From: CADEDH01 sp965216205
GTDB lineage: Bacteria > Actinomycetota > Acidimicrobiia > Acidimicrobiales > SZUA-35
DNA: 64,000 bases
NCBI GenBank assembly: GCA_965216205.1
Contig: OZ244139.1
Span: 2,976,001-3,040,000 of the forward strand
Direction: 5' to 3'
Below, piece by piece: positions 34,087 through 43,325 of this stretch. The translations under genes and the position numbers were made by a program. The number at the start of each line of letters is the position of its first letter. Position 1 is the first letter of the stretch. The notes below the pieces were generated by a model. That model had not been told where the DNA came from. It worked only from the letters and a program-made list of their open reading frames with translations, and did not search any database.

Positions 34087-36438
34087 TCAGCAGGACGCTC
34101 CCCGCAACACGACCGCCGGCGACCGCCCGGCGACCGAGCGGATGACGATCGCCCCGATCACCACCGCCAGGAGCAGCGCTCCAGCGGCGGCTGCCGGGAC
34201 CGTCCACCACGCCAGGGTCGTGGCGAGGTCCACGGCGTTCGCCTCGGCGAACGACTCGATGACGGCCCTCGCTCCGAGCCACCCGGCTACGGTGCCGACG
34301 ACGAGCCCGGTCGCTGTCAAGGGGACAAGTTCGAGGGTGACCAGCCGGCGCAGCACCGCCCTGGTCGAGCCGATGGCCTGCATCGCAGCGATCTCGTGCC
34401 GGCGCTCGTAGAGCTGCACGGCCATGGTGGAGGCGACGCTCAATGTGGCGACCGCCATCACGATGGCGCCGACTGCGCTGAACAGGGCGAGAATGACCCG
34501 TCGAGCGGCGATGTCATCGGCTCGCAGCTCCTCGATGGTCGTGGCGGTGAGCGGCACCGAGGTGGCGGTGCCCAGCTGCGGTTTACCGGTTGCTGCGCCC
34601 GCAGGGGGGTCGACCGCCCAGAGCCGGTTCCCGGCGCCGCTGACGCCGAGATCGGCCGCGAGGTCCGCCCGGTTGACGACCACCTCCCGGCCGAACACCG
34701 GGTGGAATCCGGTCACCCGGTAGTCGCTCGGCCCCGTGGCCAACTGGACCGTGATCGAGTCGCCCAGCTCGATGCCGGTCCGGTGGGCGAAGCTGGCCGC
34801 AACCACCGCCTCCCGGGGCGATGCGGTCAGCCATCGACCATCGCTCACCCCCGTGTCGAGGATGGCGGTGTCGACGTCGAGGCCGGTGATGTCCACATCC
34901 CAGCCGTCGAGGGTGCCCCAGGTGTACACGCCGAGCTCGAGTGTCGCGTCCCGTGCCGGATCCACCTCCGGGAAGGGGTAGGACAGGTCGACCGGCCTGA
35001 TCTGGGTCTGCCAGTTCCACCCCTCGAGCTCCCGGTCGGCCAGGTCGGACACCGAGCTGAACAGGCTGGCGACGGTGATCGCGGCGCCGAGCGCCGCTGC
35101 GATCTGGGCCCCGAGGGCCAACGAGCGACCCCGGTGGCGCACGTGGGTCCTCGCCGCCAACCGGCCGATCGGGCCACCGGTCCGCATGCGGGTGACGGCC
35201 CGATCGAGCCACCGCTGCCCGTAGGGCGTGCCTTCGGCGTCCCGGAGGGCGTCGACGAGGGGGACCCCGGTCGCCCGCCTGGCGGCCCGGATGGCGACGA
35301 GCCGGGCACCGAGCAGCGCGAACGCCACGCTGGCCACGGCGACAGGTACCGACACCCCGATCTCGGGGGTGACGCCGGCGAACCGCTCGAGAACCAGCCG
35401 GGCGATGACGTTGGCGATGACGACGCCCAGCGGCACACCGAGGACCGCACCGACGGCGGCGATCGTGAGCGCCTGACGACGTAGCCGGCGACGAAGCGGG
35501 CGGCGCCGTCCCCCGAGGGCACGCATCACGGCCACCTCCCGGGTCTGCTCGACGATGAGCGCGTTGGTGGTCGAGGTCAACAGGATGAGCGCCACGGCGC
35601 CGGCGACGACCCCGAGCAACCCGATCATGGTGGAGACCATGGCCAGGTCGTCCTCGATCGGATGGACACCCCCGGGCAGGGTCCAGGGGAACGATCGGAA
35701 CGTCGAACCGCTGGTCTCGAGAGCCTCCCTCGCCAGGGCCGCGGTGTCGTCGAGGTGAGCCTGGGTCGGGTCGGCGACCCGAAGGCTCAGATGGTTGACG
35801 CCATCGACACCGGTCACCGCTCGTGCGTCGTCGGCAGCGACGTAGAGCACGGATCGCTCGGCCCACGCCGTCGTCGTGCCGAGGCCCACAACCACGAATG
35901 AGGTGGCCGCTGGCGCGGCGGTGGCCGGTCCCCCCGCGACGACGATCCGATCGCCCACCGCGGCGACGCCCGGACTGACGATCGTCTCGCCCGGTGCGGT
36001 CGGGAGCCGGCCCTCCACCGGCGTGACGAGGTCGACGGTGCGGCCGGGCGTCATGCCGATCATGGTGTGACGCATCCCGTCGGTGACCTCGACCGTACCG
36101 ACGACCGAACCGGTGACGGACTCGACGCCGTCCAGCTCGGCGATGGCCCCGGCGAGAACGGCAGGATCGGTGGGCGCGATGTTCACGAGGAGGTGGCCGA
36201 GCTGATCGTGGTCGGCCTGGGTCTGGAGGCTGTCGCCGGCGATGTCGGTGGTTCCGAACACGCCGACGGCCCCAACGGCGAGGGCGATGGCCAGCACGCT
36301 GGCGATGATCCGAGCCGGGGCCCGGCGGATTCGGTTGGCGAGACCGGCGGTGCGCCGGGCGGCGCGGTCGCCTCCTCGGGCAGGGCGCGGTGCGGTCTGC
36401 GGCCCGGGTGCCGGGCGGGCGAGCTTTGTGGCGTTCAT
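34087..36438 (-). CDS. ABC exporter permease, FtsX/MacB-like with two FtsX modules
   Basis: A 783-residue membrane protein with the 3+1+... helix pattern of long FtsX-type permeases. An N-terminal helix (IIASVLAIALAVGAVGVFGT) anchors a large extracytoplasmic domain. The first FtsX module has MVSTMIGLLGVVAGAVALIL and TREVAVMRALGGRRRPLRRR, a second extracytoplasmic domain follows, and the second module has YERRHEIAAMQAIGSTRAVL. Repeated EVAVMRALG / EIAAMQAIG motifs contact the ATPase. It overlaps the ATPase stop by 4 nt. Such exporters move antimicrobial peptides, lipids or lipoproteins; the cargo here is unknown. Confidence 0.88.
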   Translation of the reverse strand: MNATKLARPAPGPQTAPRPARGGDRAARRTAGLANRIRRAPARIIASVLAIALAVGAVGVFGTTDIAGDSLQTQADHDQLGHLLVNIAPTDPAVLAGAIAELDGVESVTGSVVGTVEVTDGMRHTMIGMTPGRTVDLVTPVEGRLPTAPGETIVSPGVAAVGDRIVVAGGPATAAPAATSFVVVGLGTTTAWAERSVLYVAADDARAVTGVDGVNHLSLRVADPTQAHLDDTAALAREALETSGSTFRSFPWTLPGGVHPIEDDLAMVSTMIGLLGVVAGAVALILLTSTTNALIVEQTREVAVMRALGGRRRPLRRRLRRQALTIAAVGAVLGVPLGVVIANVIARLVLERFAGVTPEIGVSVPVAVASVAFALLGARLVAIRAARRATGVPLVDALRDAEGTPYGQRWLDRAVTRMRTGGPIGRLAARTHVRHRGRSLALGAQIAAALGAAITVASLFSSVSDLADRELEGWNWQTQIRPVDLSYPFPEVDPARDATLELGVYTWGTLDGWDVDITGLDVDTAILDTGVSDGRWLTASPREAVVAASFAHRTGIELGDSITVQLATGPSDYRVTGFHPVFGREVVVNRADLAADLGVSGAGNRLWAVDPPAGAATGKPQLGTATSVPLTATTIEELRADDIAARRVILALFSAVGAIVMAVATLSVASTMAVQLYERRHEIAAMQAIGSTRAVLRRLVTLELVPLTATGLVVGTVAGWLGARAVIESFAEANAVDLATTLAWWTVPAAAAGALLLAVVIGAIVIRSVAGRSPAVVLRGASC

Positions 36439-37190
36439 CGGTCCGAACCTCCCTGGCGCCGGTTGTGCTCGTCGCTGGCGATGCGCCCGTCGAGCATCGT
36501 GATGACACGGTCGGCGGCACCGGCCAGTGCGACGTCGTGGGTGATGAAGACCACGGTCGTCCCGGCGGTGGCCAGCGTGGTGATCAGGTCGAAGACGACC
36601 CGGCCGCTGGCCTGGTCGAGGCTGCCCGTCGGCTCGTCTGCCACCAGAAGATCGGGCTCCCCGACGATCGCCCTGGCGATACCGACCCGCTGCTGCTCAC
36701 CACCCGAGAGCTGACCGGGAAGACGGTCGGCCTTGTCACCGAGCCCGACCCGATCCAGCGCCGCCAGCGCGGCTGGTCGCCGGCCTCGTCGATGGCCCTG
36801 GAGCTGGAGTGCCAGCTCGACGTTCTCCGACGCGGTCAGGGTGGGCAGGAGATGGAAGTCCTGGAAGACGATGCCCGCCCGCTGGCCTCGCCACCGGGCC
36901 AGGCGATCGTCGGACAGGCGATCGATGCGCTGGCCGTCGACCACGATCGAGCCCGAGGTCGGGCGGTCGATGCCGGCGAGGAGGTTCCCCAGGGTCGACT
37001 TGCCGGATCCCGACGGGCCGACGACGGCGAGGAGCTCGCCGCGCCGGACCTCGAGATCGACCCGGTCCACCGCAGCGTGGGCGCCGTCGCCGCTCCCCCA
37101 CACCCGGGTGAGATCGCGGGCGGTGACGAGTGCGGACGGGGCCGGCGCCACGTCGGGCTCCATGGTTGTGATCATCATCGTTCGACTCAT
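36435..37190 (-). CDS. ABC exporter ATPase (MacB/LolD type)
   Basis: A 251-residue ATPase. Walker A is GPSGSGKST, the Q-loop is GIVFQDFHLLPTLTA, the signature is LSGGEQQRVG and Walker B is LLVADEPTGSLD with FITHDVALA. ATG 37190 is the first of several clustered in-frame starts (MSRTMMITTMEPD) and is the only one that clears the divergent gene. It starts the operon ATPase-permease-kinase-regulator. A perfect palindrome at 37244-37269 lies just upstream and is a candidate control site. Confidence 0.9.
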   Translation of the reverse strand: MSRTMMITTMEPDVAPAPSALVTARDLTRVWGSGDGAHAAVDRVDLEVRRGELLAVVGPSGSGKSTLGNLLAGIDRPTSGSIVVDGQRIDRLSDDRLARWRGQRAGIVFQDFHLLPTLTASENVELALQLQGHRRGRRPAALAALDRVGLGDKADRLPGQLSGGEQQRVGIARAIVGEPDLLVADEPTGSLDQASGRVVFDLITTLATAGTTVVFITHDVALAGAADRVITMLDGRIASDEHNRRQGGSDR

Positions 37191-37243
37191 GGATCCATCG
37201 TGTGGAACCCACGGCCGGGCCGACAGGGTGCCCACCGGCGTTT

Positions 37244-37269
37244 TCATGGTGGGGTCAGCCCCACCATGA
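37244..37269. promoter_or_regulatory. 11-bp perfect palindrome in the divergent promoter region
   Basis: TCATGGTGGGG (37244-37254), a 4-nt TCAG loop, then its exact complement up to 37269. It sits 54 bp before the ABC ATPase start on one side and 33 bp before the 37302 gene on the other. The size and position suit an operator for a dimeric regulator, for instance the response regulator of the same operon. A transcript hairpin is the alternative. Confidence 0.5.
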
Positions 37270-37301
37270 CGTCGGCTGGCCACTGGCTCTAACGTTCGGG
37301 G

Positions 37302-38159
37302 ATGGAGGACTGGTACGCAGAGCTGCTGAGCGCACACGACCTCGAGGTGCTCGGATCGTTGACCGAACGGGGTCCCGAGGGCGACCGCGCCGGCTGGTTC
37401 CGGTCGGAGCCGGGGCGGATCCGGGCCGCCCTGGACGACCCGGCGGCGTTCGCCGGCTTGTTCGGCGAGGACGCGACGCTCGAGACGGTGAGCCCGGTCC
37501 TCGTGTTCGCATCGGTGGTCCACCAGGGGGCGAGGGAGATCGGCGAGCACGCTCACCTCCCGGAACGGGACGGATCCGGTGCGATCATCCCGGTCTTCGA
37601 CGGGAGCCGGGTGGCTCGATTCGCCACCTCGGAGGGGTCGGTCCGGTTCCTCGTGGAGCTGTTGGGTTCCTACACCCGGGTGATGAGCGGCCCGCGGTGG
37701 GAGAAGACCCGTGGTCGGTGGCGACGTCGCCGGTTCAGCGAGTTGAATCCGGCGCAACTGGCACAGCTCGCCGTCAGCCTCCCGCTCGACGAGCGAACCG
37801 GGCCGTACCGTCGGCTCGGCGACCTGGCCCTGTTCCTGAACGGCGTGTTCCCCGACCACGCGGCCCGGGCGAGACTCAGCCCGCTCGACCTGGAGCGAAT
37901 CATCGCATCGCTCCCCCGCGGTCACGCCGACGCCGCGGTCCGCCTGGTCCAGTCGAACCGGGTCGACGCCACCGGGCCCGTCCTGGCCACCCTCGGCCCG
38001 GACTGGTACCGGCTGGCGGCCCGACTCGTGCCGATTCCGTCCATGACCGGCGAGCTGACCCGCATCGCCGATCACTTCGACGAGGCCAGGCGCTTCCTCA
38101 ACTTCGTGACCGACCGCTATCTGTTTCCGCGGCGCGATCGGCTGTTCCCCAGCCTCTGA
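37302..38159 (+). CDS. Conserved hypothetical protein, function unknown
   Basis: A 285-residue soluble, largely helical protein. It starts MEDWYAELLSAHDLEVLGSL. It contains SVRFLVELLGSYTRVMSGPR, an Arg-rich KTRGRWRRRRFSELNP segment and YRRLGDLALFLNGVFPDHAA. It ends FLNFVTDRYLFPRRDRLFP. There is no signal peptide, membrane segment or recognisable catalytic motif. Codon use and length argue it is a real gene; I do not recognise a named family. It faces the ABC exporter operon across the palindrome-bearing gap. Confidence 0.65.
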   Translation: MEDWYAELLSAHDLEVLGSLTERGPEGDRAGWFRSEPGRIRAALDDPAAFAGLFGEDATLETVSPVLVFASVVHQGAREIGEHAHLPERDGSGAIIPVFDGSRVARFATSEGSVRFLVELLGSYTRVMSGPRWEKTRGRWRRRRFSELNPAQLAQLAVSLPLDERTGPYRRLGDLALFLNGVFPDHAARARLSPLDLERIIASLPRGHADAAVRLVQSNRVDATGPVLATLGPDWYRLAARLVPIPSMTGELTRIADHFDEARRFLNFVTDRYLFPRRDRLFPSL

Positions 38160-38177
38160 CCGCCGGGCGGCGCCGCG

Positions 38178-39137
38178 TCAGCCCGACGCGAGGCGGTCGA
38201 GCTCATCGGCCGCTCGCTCCAGGCAGGCTCGCGTTCGCGCTCGGCGCTGCTCCTCGACCTCGGGTTCGAGCCCCCAGCCGTGCATCGTGGCAAGGGCCGC
38301 CGCAGCCGAGTACACCTCCCACACCGGCAGCGCCGCCGCGGTGATCGTCGCGTCGGCGGTTCGGGCCGCTGCGAGGTAGCGCTCGGTGAAGCGAGCGGTC
38401 GCCTCCGGCCCGTAGGCGCAGTGCAACTCGATCCGGGCCGTCGCCAGATCGGCGAGCGGGTCGCCGAGGCAGGCGTCCTCCCAGTCGATCACCGCGGCGA
38501 GGGTGCCGTTCCGCCAGATGACGTTCCCCGGCCAGTAGTCGCAGTGGAGCAGGCGCGGTGGGTTTCCCTGCCAGTCCTCCGGCAGCGCAGCCAGGGCGGT
38601 CGCGATGCGTTGCCCGACCGGGTCGTCGGGGAGGTACTGGCCCGCCTCGGTCGACGGGTTCTCGATCGCTGCCAGTTCGGGCACGGTCAGGGTCGCGGCG
38701 TCGATGCGATGGAGCGCGGCCAATGAGTCGGCCAGTTGGTCGAGCGCCCTCGGCAGTTCCGGCGCCGCCACGTCGGTGGAGCCGTCGACGAACGCCATCA
38801 GCAGGTACGGCCCGGCCCGTGGGTCACCCGGATGGTGCAGGATCGGCTCGGGCACGGGGAAGCCGACCCGGTGGAGCTCGGTGAGCAGGCCGTACTCGAG
38901 CTGGGTGACCCGGCGCTGGTTCTCCCCGCCGCTCCGGTGCTGGCGGAAGACGACGGGCTGAAGCGCCTGATCCGTCGCGCCGGACGGACCCGGCGGTGCG
39001 GTGACCTCGAGGAGGAACACGTCGGCCGACACGCCTCCGGTCAGCGGGCGGGAGTCCACCAACCGGCGGTCAGCGCCGAGCTGGTCGACCGCATGCTCGA
39101 CATCGGCCCCGGGACCCATCTCGACAACGTAGCCCAC
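38178..39137 (-). CDS. Aminoglycoside-phosphotransferase (APH)-family kinase
   Basis: A 319-residue protein-kinase-like phosphotransferase. The catalytic loop is LLHCDYWPGNVIWRNGTLAA (H-x-D-x4-N) and the metal-binding segment is VIDWEDACLGDPLADLA. The N-terminal lobe has LTGGVSADVFLLEV and an EYGLLTELHRVGFPVPEPI helix. Chromosomal members of this family phosphorylate many small molecules, including choline-like alcohols and sugars, and most are not resistance enzymes. The substrate is unknown. It is convergent with the orphan gene at 37302. Confidence 0.82.
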   Translation of the reverse strand: MGYVVEMGPGADVEHAVDQLGADRRLVDSRPLTGGVSADVFLLEVTAPPGPSGATDQALQPVVFRQHRSGGENQRRVTQLEYGLLTELHRVGFPVPEPILHHPGDPRAGPYLLMAFVDGSTDVAAPELPRALDQLADSLAALHRIDAATLTVPELAAIENPSTEAGQYLPDDPVGQRIATALAALPEDWQGNPPRLLHCDYWPGNVIWRNGTLAAVIDWEDACLGDPLADLATARIELHCAYGPEATARFTERYLAAARTADATITAAALPVWEVYSAAAALATMHGWGLEPEVEEQRRARTRACLERAADELDRLASG

Positions 39138-39161
39138 CCGCTCCGGTGGCCGATCGGGGTT

Positions 39162-39671
39162 TCAGGAGAGGCCGGCCAACCGGTACAGCACGAGCGACCC
39201 GGCCACCGCGACGTTGAGGCTGGCGCCCCGTCCGATCATCGGCACCTGGACGATGTCGTCGGACAGCTCGAGGACCTCGATCGGGAGCCCGTGGCGCTCG
39301 TGTCCGAGCAACAGCACGGTCGACTCTCGGGCGGGCTCGAGTAGCGTCAGCGGTAGGGCGTCCTCGGCCACCTCGACGGCGACCACCCGACGCCCGACCG
39401 ACCGCTGCCTGCGAACCCATGCCTCCCGCCCGCTGCGCACCCAGTGCAGGTGGGGGCGTTTCGGCAGGGTGTCGCCCTTGTCGACGGCGCGCCGGTAGTG
39501 GGAGGTCTTCGGCACGGCCATGCAGGCACCGGCTGCATCGCAGGTGCGGAGCAGGGTGCCGAGGTTCGCATCGAAGGCCACCCAGAGCGGGGCGACGACC
39601 AGGTGGTCCCAGCACCCGTGTGCCCGGTGCTCCCGTCGCCGGCCGCTCGCCGGCATCCACCGCGCCGTCAT
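39162..39671 (-). CDS. SpoU-family RNA 2'-O-methyltransferase
   Basis: A 169-residue SPOUT enzyme that would methylate a ribose 2'-OH in tRNA or rRNA. Motif 1 is WVAFDANLGTLLRTCDAAGA, in which the usual NPGNVGAxxR Asn/Arg are kept as DANLGTLLR. Motif 2 is LLLGHERHGLP and motif 3 is VPMIGRGASLNVAVAGSLVL with the SAM-knot Asn. ATG 39671 is chosen because the longer frame adds an Arg/Pro-rich, non-homologous region. It lacks an N-terminal RNA-binding domain, so its target is unclear. Confidence 0.82.
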   Translation of the reverse strand: MTARWMPASGRRREHRAHGCWDHLVVAPLWVAFDANLGTLLRTCDAAGACMAVPKTSHYRRAVDKGDTLPKRPHLHWVRSGREAWVRRQRSVGRRVVAVEVAEDALPLTLLEPARESTVLLLGHERHGLPIEVLELSDDIVQVPMIGRGASLNVAVAGSLVLYRLAGLS

Positions 39672-39888
39672 CGGCGTCGGGGTGGGTTCCCCCTCACGGC
39701 CGTCCGGCGTGTCAACTGATCCATGTGGTGGCGCTCTTGGCGGCGGCGCCCGGCCATCGACGGTGCCGGACCGTCGCCGGCATCGATCGGTCATCGTAGC
39801 GGGGCGCGGCAAGGCGGAGCGGTCCCCTGGATCGGCCGGTCCACTCATGGGAAGCTCGACGGGTAGCCCGCGACCGCCAGGAGGTGGG

Positions 39889-40851
39889 ATGAAGATCGGC
39901 GTCGTGTTCCCGAGCGTGCTCTACCGCGAGGGGGCAGAGGGCGTGCATCGGCTGATAACGGGGATCGAGGACCTCGGCTTCGATGAGCTGGCCGTGTTCG
40001 ACCATGTCGTGATGGGCCATCCGACCGAGACCCGGCGGGCCCCGTTCTACTCCCCCACGATGCCCATCATGGAGGCCTTCATGATGCTGGCCACCGCCGC
40101 GGCGGTCACCACGCGGATCGGTCTCGGCACCGGGGTGCTGGTGCTGCCCCAGCGCGAGCCGACGCTGGTGGCGAAGCAGGTGGCGACGCTCGACACCCTG
40201 TCGGGCGGGCGAGTGCGGCTCGGGGTCGGGACCGGCTGGCAGCGAGCGGAGTACGAGGCCCTCCACCACGACTACGCCACCAGGGGCCAGCGGATGGACG
40301 AGGCCATCGACCTCATGCGGGCGTACTGGCGCGATGAGCACGTGAACGTCGACGGCGAGCACTACCGGGCCGACGACATCGCCATGGAACCGAAGCCACC
40401 CCGACGTGCCGCGATACCGGTATGGATCGGCGGCACCCGTCCTCCCGCGCTGCGACGTGTGGTGGAGCGGGGGGACGGGTGGATGGCGATGAACGCGCCG
40501 GGCGACCCGCCGCTCGTCGAGCGGCTCGGCACGCTCCGCCGCTACGCCGAGGACGCCGGACGCGATCCCGACTCGATCGGCCTGCAGATGTCGCTGTCGC
40601 CCGGACCGCTCGACAAGGACGAGCGGAAGCGCTTCTACGCCGATCCCGAGCTCATCCTGCGACGGGTGGTCGAGCTCCGGGATCTCGGGTTCGGGTGGGT
40701 CTCGATCGACTGCGTACCGATCTTCCAACTCGGGTTCCGCTCGAGCGACGCGCTCATCGACCGGTTGGGGGCGATCCACGATGCGTTGGCGCCGGAGCTC
40801 GACCGGCCGTCGAGGGCCAACCCGCATCCACCCGACGAGTCGAGGAGCTGA
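39889..40851 (+). CDS. LLM-class (probably F420-dependent) oxidoreductase
   Basis: A 320-residue TIM-barrel flavin/F420 enzyme. Landmarks are MKIGVVFPSVLYREGAEGVH, LAVFDHVVMGHP, IGLGTGVLVLPQREPTLVAK, LDTLSGGRVRLGVGTGWQ and IPVWIGGTRPPALRRV. These match the LLM subgroup often called TIGR03619 F420-dependent. A strong AGGAGGTGGG ribosome site fixes ATG 39889. It is followed after 6 nt by a CaiB CoA-transferase, suggesting a shared catabolic step on an organic acid. F420 rather than FMN is inferred from the family. Confidence 0.85.
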   Translation: MKIGVVFPSVLYREGAEGVHRLITGIEDLGFDELAVFDHVVMGHPTETRRAPFYSPTMPIMEAFMMLATAAAVTTRIGLGTGVLVLPQREPTLVAKQVATLDTLSGGRVRLGVGTGWQRAEYEALHHDYATRGQRMDEAIDLMRAYWRDEHVNVDGEHYRADDIAMEPKPPRRAAIPVWIGGTRPPALRRVVERGDGWMAMNAPGDPPLVERLGTLRRYAEDAGRDPDSIGLQMSLSPGPLDKDERKRFYADPELILRRVVELRDLGFGWVSIDCVPIFQLGFRSSDALIDRLGAIHDALAPELDRPSRANPHPPDESRS

Positions 40852-40857
40852 CCGACG

Positions 40858-42048
40858 ATGTCCACCACTTCACGACGAGGGCCGCTCGACGATGTGACGA
40901 TCATCGACTGCACGATGGCCTACGCCGGACCGTTCGGCACGGCGCTCCTCGCCGATCTCGGCGCCGACGTCATCAAGGTCGAGCCGCCGACCGGTGACTC
41001 GTTCCGGGCCGTGCCACCCCACCCGCCCGACTACGGCCACGCGGCCCGTGGCACCGATGCCGGAGCCGACTACGGCATGGGATTCGCCGCCGTCAATCGG
41101 AACAAGCGCAGCATCAGCCTGGACCTCAAGCAACCCTGCGACGCAGAGATCCTGCTCGGCCTGTGCGAGCGGGCCGACGGGGTGGTCGAGAACATGCGGG
41201 CCGGGGTCATGGACGGGTTGGGCCTCGGCTATGAGGTCATCGCCGAGCGGAATCCCCAGATCGTGTACGCCGTCGTGCGCGGCTTCGGTGACGACCGCAC
41301 GGGGCCGAGCCCGTACGGGGCGTGGCCGTGCCTCGACACGGCCGGCCAGGCGATGGGCGGCCTCGTCGAGGCGACCGGCGACCTGTACGAGGTGTCGATC
41401 GCCGACATCTACCCGGGCACGCTGATGGCGCTCGGGTTGGTGTCGGCCATCCACCGGGCCCGACGGACCGGCGTCGGCGACTTCGTCGATGTCGCCATGT
41501 ACGACAGCGCCGTCACGCTGCTGCGCTCCGAACTCGCGAGCTTCGCCCTCACCGGCAAGGAGCGCCGGCCGGGACGGCGGGCGCTGGTGCCGTTCGGTCT
41601 GTTCCCGGCCGCCGACGGGCGCTTCGCGATCGCCGCCCCGGTGGAGCGCCACTGGGAACTGCTGTGCGAGGCGATGGGTCGACCGGACCTGATGACCGAC
41701 GACCGCACGAGGTCGAACCGGCGACGGTCGGCCAACCAGGACTTCACCGAGGCGGAGATCGCCGCCTGGACCGCCACCCGTTCCAAGCGGGAGCTGGTCG
41801 AGCTGCTCGGCGGCAAGGTGCCGTGCGGTCCGGCGAACTCGATGCAGGAGGTCGTCGACGATCCCCACACGGCGGCTCGGGCGATGCTCGACGACTGCCA
41901 ACTCCCCGGCGACAACCCGGTCGTCACCCTGGCTGGCAACCCGATCAAGTTCGGGTCCGGCTCGACCGGGCTGTACCAGCGACCGCCGTTGCTCGGTGAG
42001 CACACCGAGGAGATCCTGGCCCAGTTCGATCTCGACGACAGGGACTGA
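40858..42048 (+). CDS. CaiB/BaiF-family CoA-transferase (class III)
   Basis: A 396-residue enzyme that would move CoA between carboxylic acids. It starts PLDDVTIIDCTMAYAGPFGT and has LADLGADVIKVEPPTGDSFR and NRNKRSISLDLK. The catalytic aspartate is probably the one in VDVAMYDSAVTLL, equivalent to Asp169 of formyl-CoA transferase. It closes with GGKVPCGPANSMQEVVDD and the late GNPIKF strand. It probably forms an operon with the LLM oxidoreductase 6 nt upstream. The natural acid is not predictable. Confidence 0.88.
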   Translation: MSTTSRRGPLDDVTIIDCTMAYAGPFGTALLADLGADVIKVEPPTGDSFRAVPPHPPDYGHAARGTDAGADYGMGFAAVNRNKRSISLDLKQPCDAEILLGLCERADGVVENMRAGVMDGLGLGYEVIAERNPQIVYAVVRGFGDDRTGPSPYGAWPCLDTAGQAMGGLVEATGDLYEVSIADIYPGTLMALGLVSAIHRARRTGVGDFVDVAMYDSAVTLLRSELASFALTGKERRPGRRALVPFGLFPAADGRFAIAAPVERHWELLCEAMGRPDLMTDDRTRSNRRRSANQDFTEAEIAAWTATRSKRELVELLGGKVPCGPANSMQEVVDDPHTAARAMLDDCQLPGDNPVVTLAGNPIKFGSGSTGLYQRPPLLGEHTEEILAQFDLDDRD

Positions 42049-42109
42049 TCCCGCCCACGAACCCGTCGGGTGTCGACCGTCCCGCCCAGCTCGCGCTCGA
42101 CGCCCGCGC

Positions 42110-42817
42110 TCAGCGTCCGGTCGGTGGCCGCTGGGGAACGTCCACGACCCGTCCGTCGAGGAGCCGGATCGAGCGGTCGGCGTAGGCTGCGGCCCGAGCA
42201 TCGTGGGTGGCCATGACGATCGTGCTGCCTTCGTCGGCCAGCTCCCGCAGGAGGCCGACGACCTCGTCGGAGCGCACGCTGTCGAGGAACGACGTCGGCT
42301 CGTCGGCGAGGACGACGCGCGGCTCGTTGTAGAGCGCCCGGGCCAGCGCGACCCGCTGGGTTTCCCCCGTCGAGAGACGGGCCGCCGTGGTCTGGCTCCG
42401 GTGGGCGAGCTTCACCCTGCCGAGGAGCGTCTCGGCCCGATCCCGCCCGGCGGCTATCGAGCCCCCGTCGAGGAGGGCAGTGATCGCCACGTTCTCCCAG
42501 ACGGTCATCGTCGGTATGAGGTCCACGACCGGCAGGACGAACCCGATCGCCCGACGTCGGAAGGCGGCGAGCTCGTCGTCGGTAAGCGTCGACAGATCGA
42601 TGCCATCGATCCGGACCGTGCCTGCGGTGGGTTCGTCGAGGCCGCCGAGCAGGTGGAGCAGGGTCGACTTGCCGCACCCGCTCGGGCCCTCCACGGCCAC
42701 GAACTCGCACGCCTGGATCGACACCGAGACGTCGTCGAGCGCGGTGACCACGCCGTCCGAGCCGAAGACACGGGTCAGCCCGACCGCCGTCACCACGGTG
42801 TCACCGCACGAGGACAT
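42110..42817 (-). CDS. ABC ATPase with aberrant Q-loop (LolD/MacB type)
   Basis: A 235-residue ATPase. Walker A is intact (GPSGCGKST), as is Walker B (VVLADEPTSFLD) and the H-loop (MATHDARAA). Two motifs are altered. The Q-loop reads GFVLPVVDLIP where relatives have GFVFQ-x-F-x-LLP, so the coupling Gln is absent. The signature reads LSTGETQRV instead of LSGGEQQRV. It overlaps the PadR gene by 17 nt and has no permease of its own. It may pair with the exporter at 43405-46616 or be decaying. Confidence 0.78.
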   Translation of the reverse strand: MSSCGDTVVTAVGLTRVFGSDGVVTALDDVSVSIQACEFVAVEGPSGCGKSTLLHLLGGLDEPTAGTVRIDGIDLSTLTDDELAAFRRRAIGFVLPVVDLIPTMTVWENVAITALLDGGSIAAGRDRAETLLGRVKLAHRSQTTAARLSTGETQRVALARALYNEPRVVLADEPTSFLDSVRSDEVVGLLRELADEGSTIVMATHDARAAAYADRSIRLLDGRVVDVPQRPPTGR

Positions 42818-43325
42818 GGCGGAGCTCGTCGAGCCGCTGGGCCGTGTGATCCATCCACCGGAGGTCGGCCTCGAGATGGAAGAGGGCGTAGTCGAGGAGG
42901 GCCCGTTCGTGCTCGTCGGCATCGCCCTTGGCCTTGGTCAACTCCCGCATCCGGTCGGTGTGGAGCGCCCGCTGGGCCTCGATCACCTCGGCTGCGTCCC
43001 GCCCGGACAGGAGGGCCAGCGTCACCTTGAGGAACAGCGCGCTGTCGATCGGCGACTGGGCCGGCTCCGGCTGGCGGTACCACCGCTCCAGGTCATCGAC
43101 GCCGTCGGTGGTGATCGCATACGTCTTCCGCTCCGGCCCGTGCTCGACGGACGTGCCGGCCAGCTCCACCAGCCCGTCGCGTTCGAGGCGCGACAGCGTG
43201 GCGTAGATCTGCCCGTAGCGCAGCGGCCGCATCTCGCCGAAGTGCCGGTCGTAGGAGCGCTTCAGGTCATAGCCGTGGCGGGGGGCGTTCTCCATGAGCC
43301 CGAGGAGGGCGTGCTGCACGCTCAC
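42801..43325 (-). CDS. PadR-family transcriptional regulator
   Basis: A 174-residue repressor. The PadR winged helix is complete (SVQHALLGLMENAPRHGYDL, RPLRYGQIYATLSRLERDGL and RKTYAITTDGVDDLERWYRQ) and is followed by a Vir-type coiled C-terminal dimerisation helix. The GTG start at 43325 is the only start near the HTH. PadR regulators usually control adjacent MDR or ABC exporters and respond to their substrates. This one lies between the aberrant ATPase and the divergent ATPase/permease operon. Confidence 0.9.
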   Translation of the reverse strand: MSVQHALLGLMENAPRHGYDLKRSYDRHFGEMRPLRYGQIYATLSRLERDGLVELAGTSVEHGPERKTYAITTDGVDDLERWYRQPEPAQSPIDSALFLKVTLALLSGRDAAEVIEAQRALHTDRMRELTKAKGDADEHERALLDYALFHLEADLRWMDHTAQRLDELRHVLVR

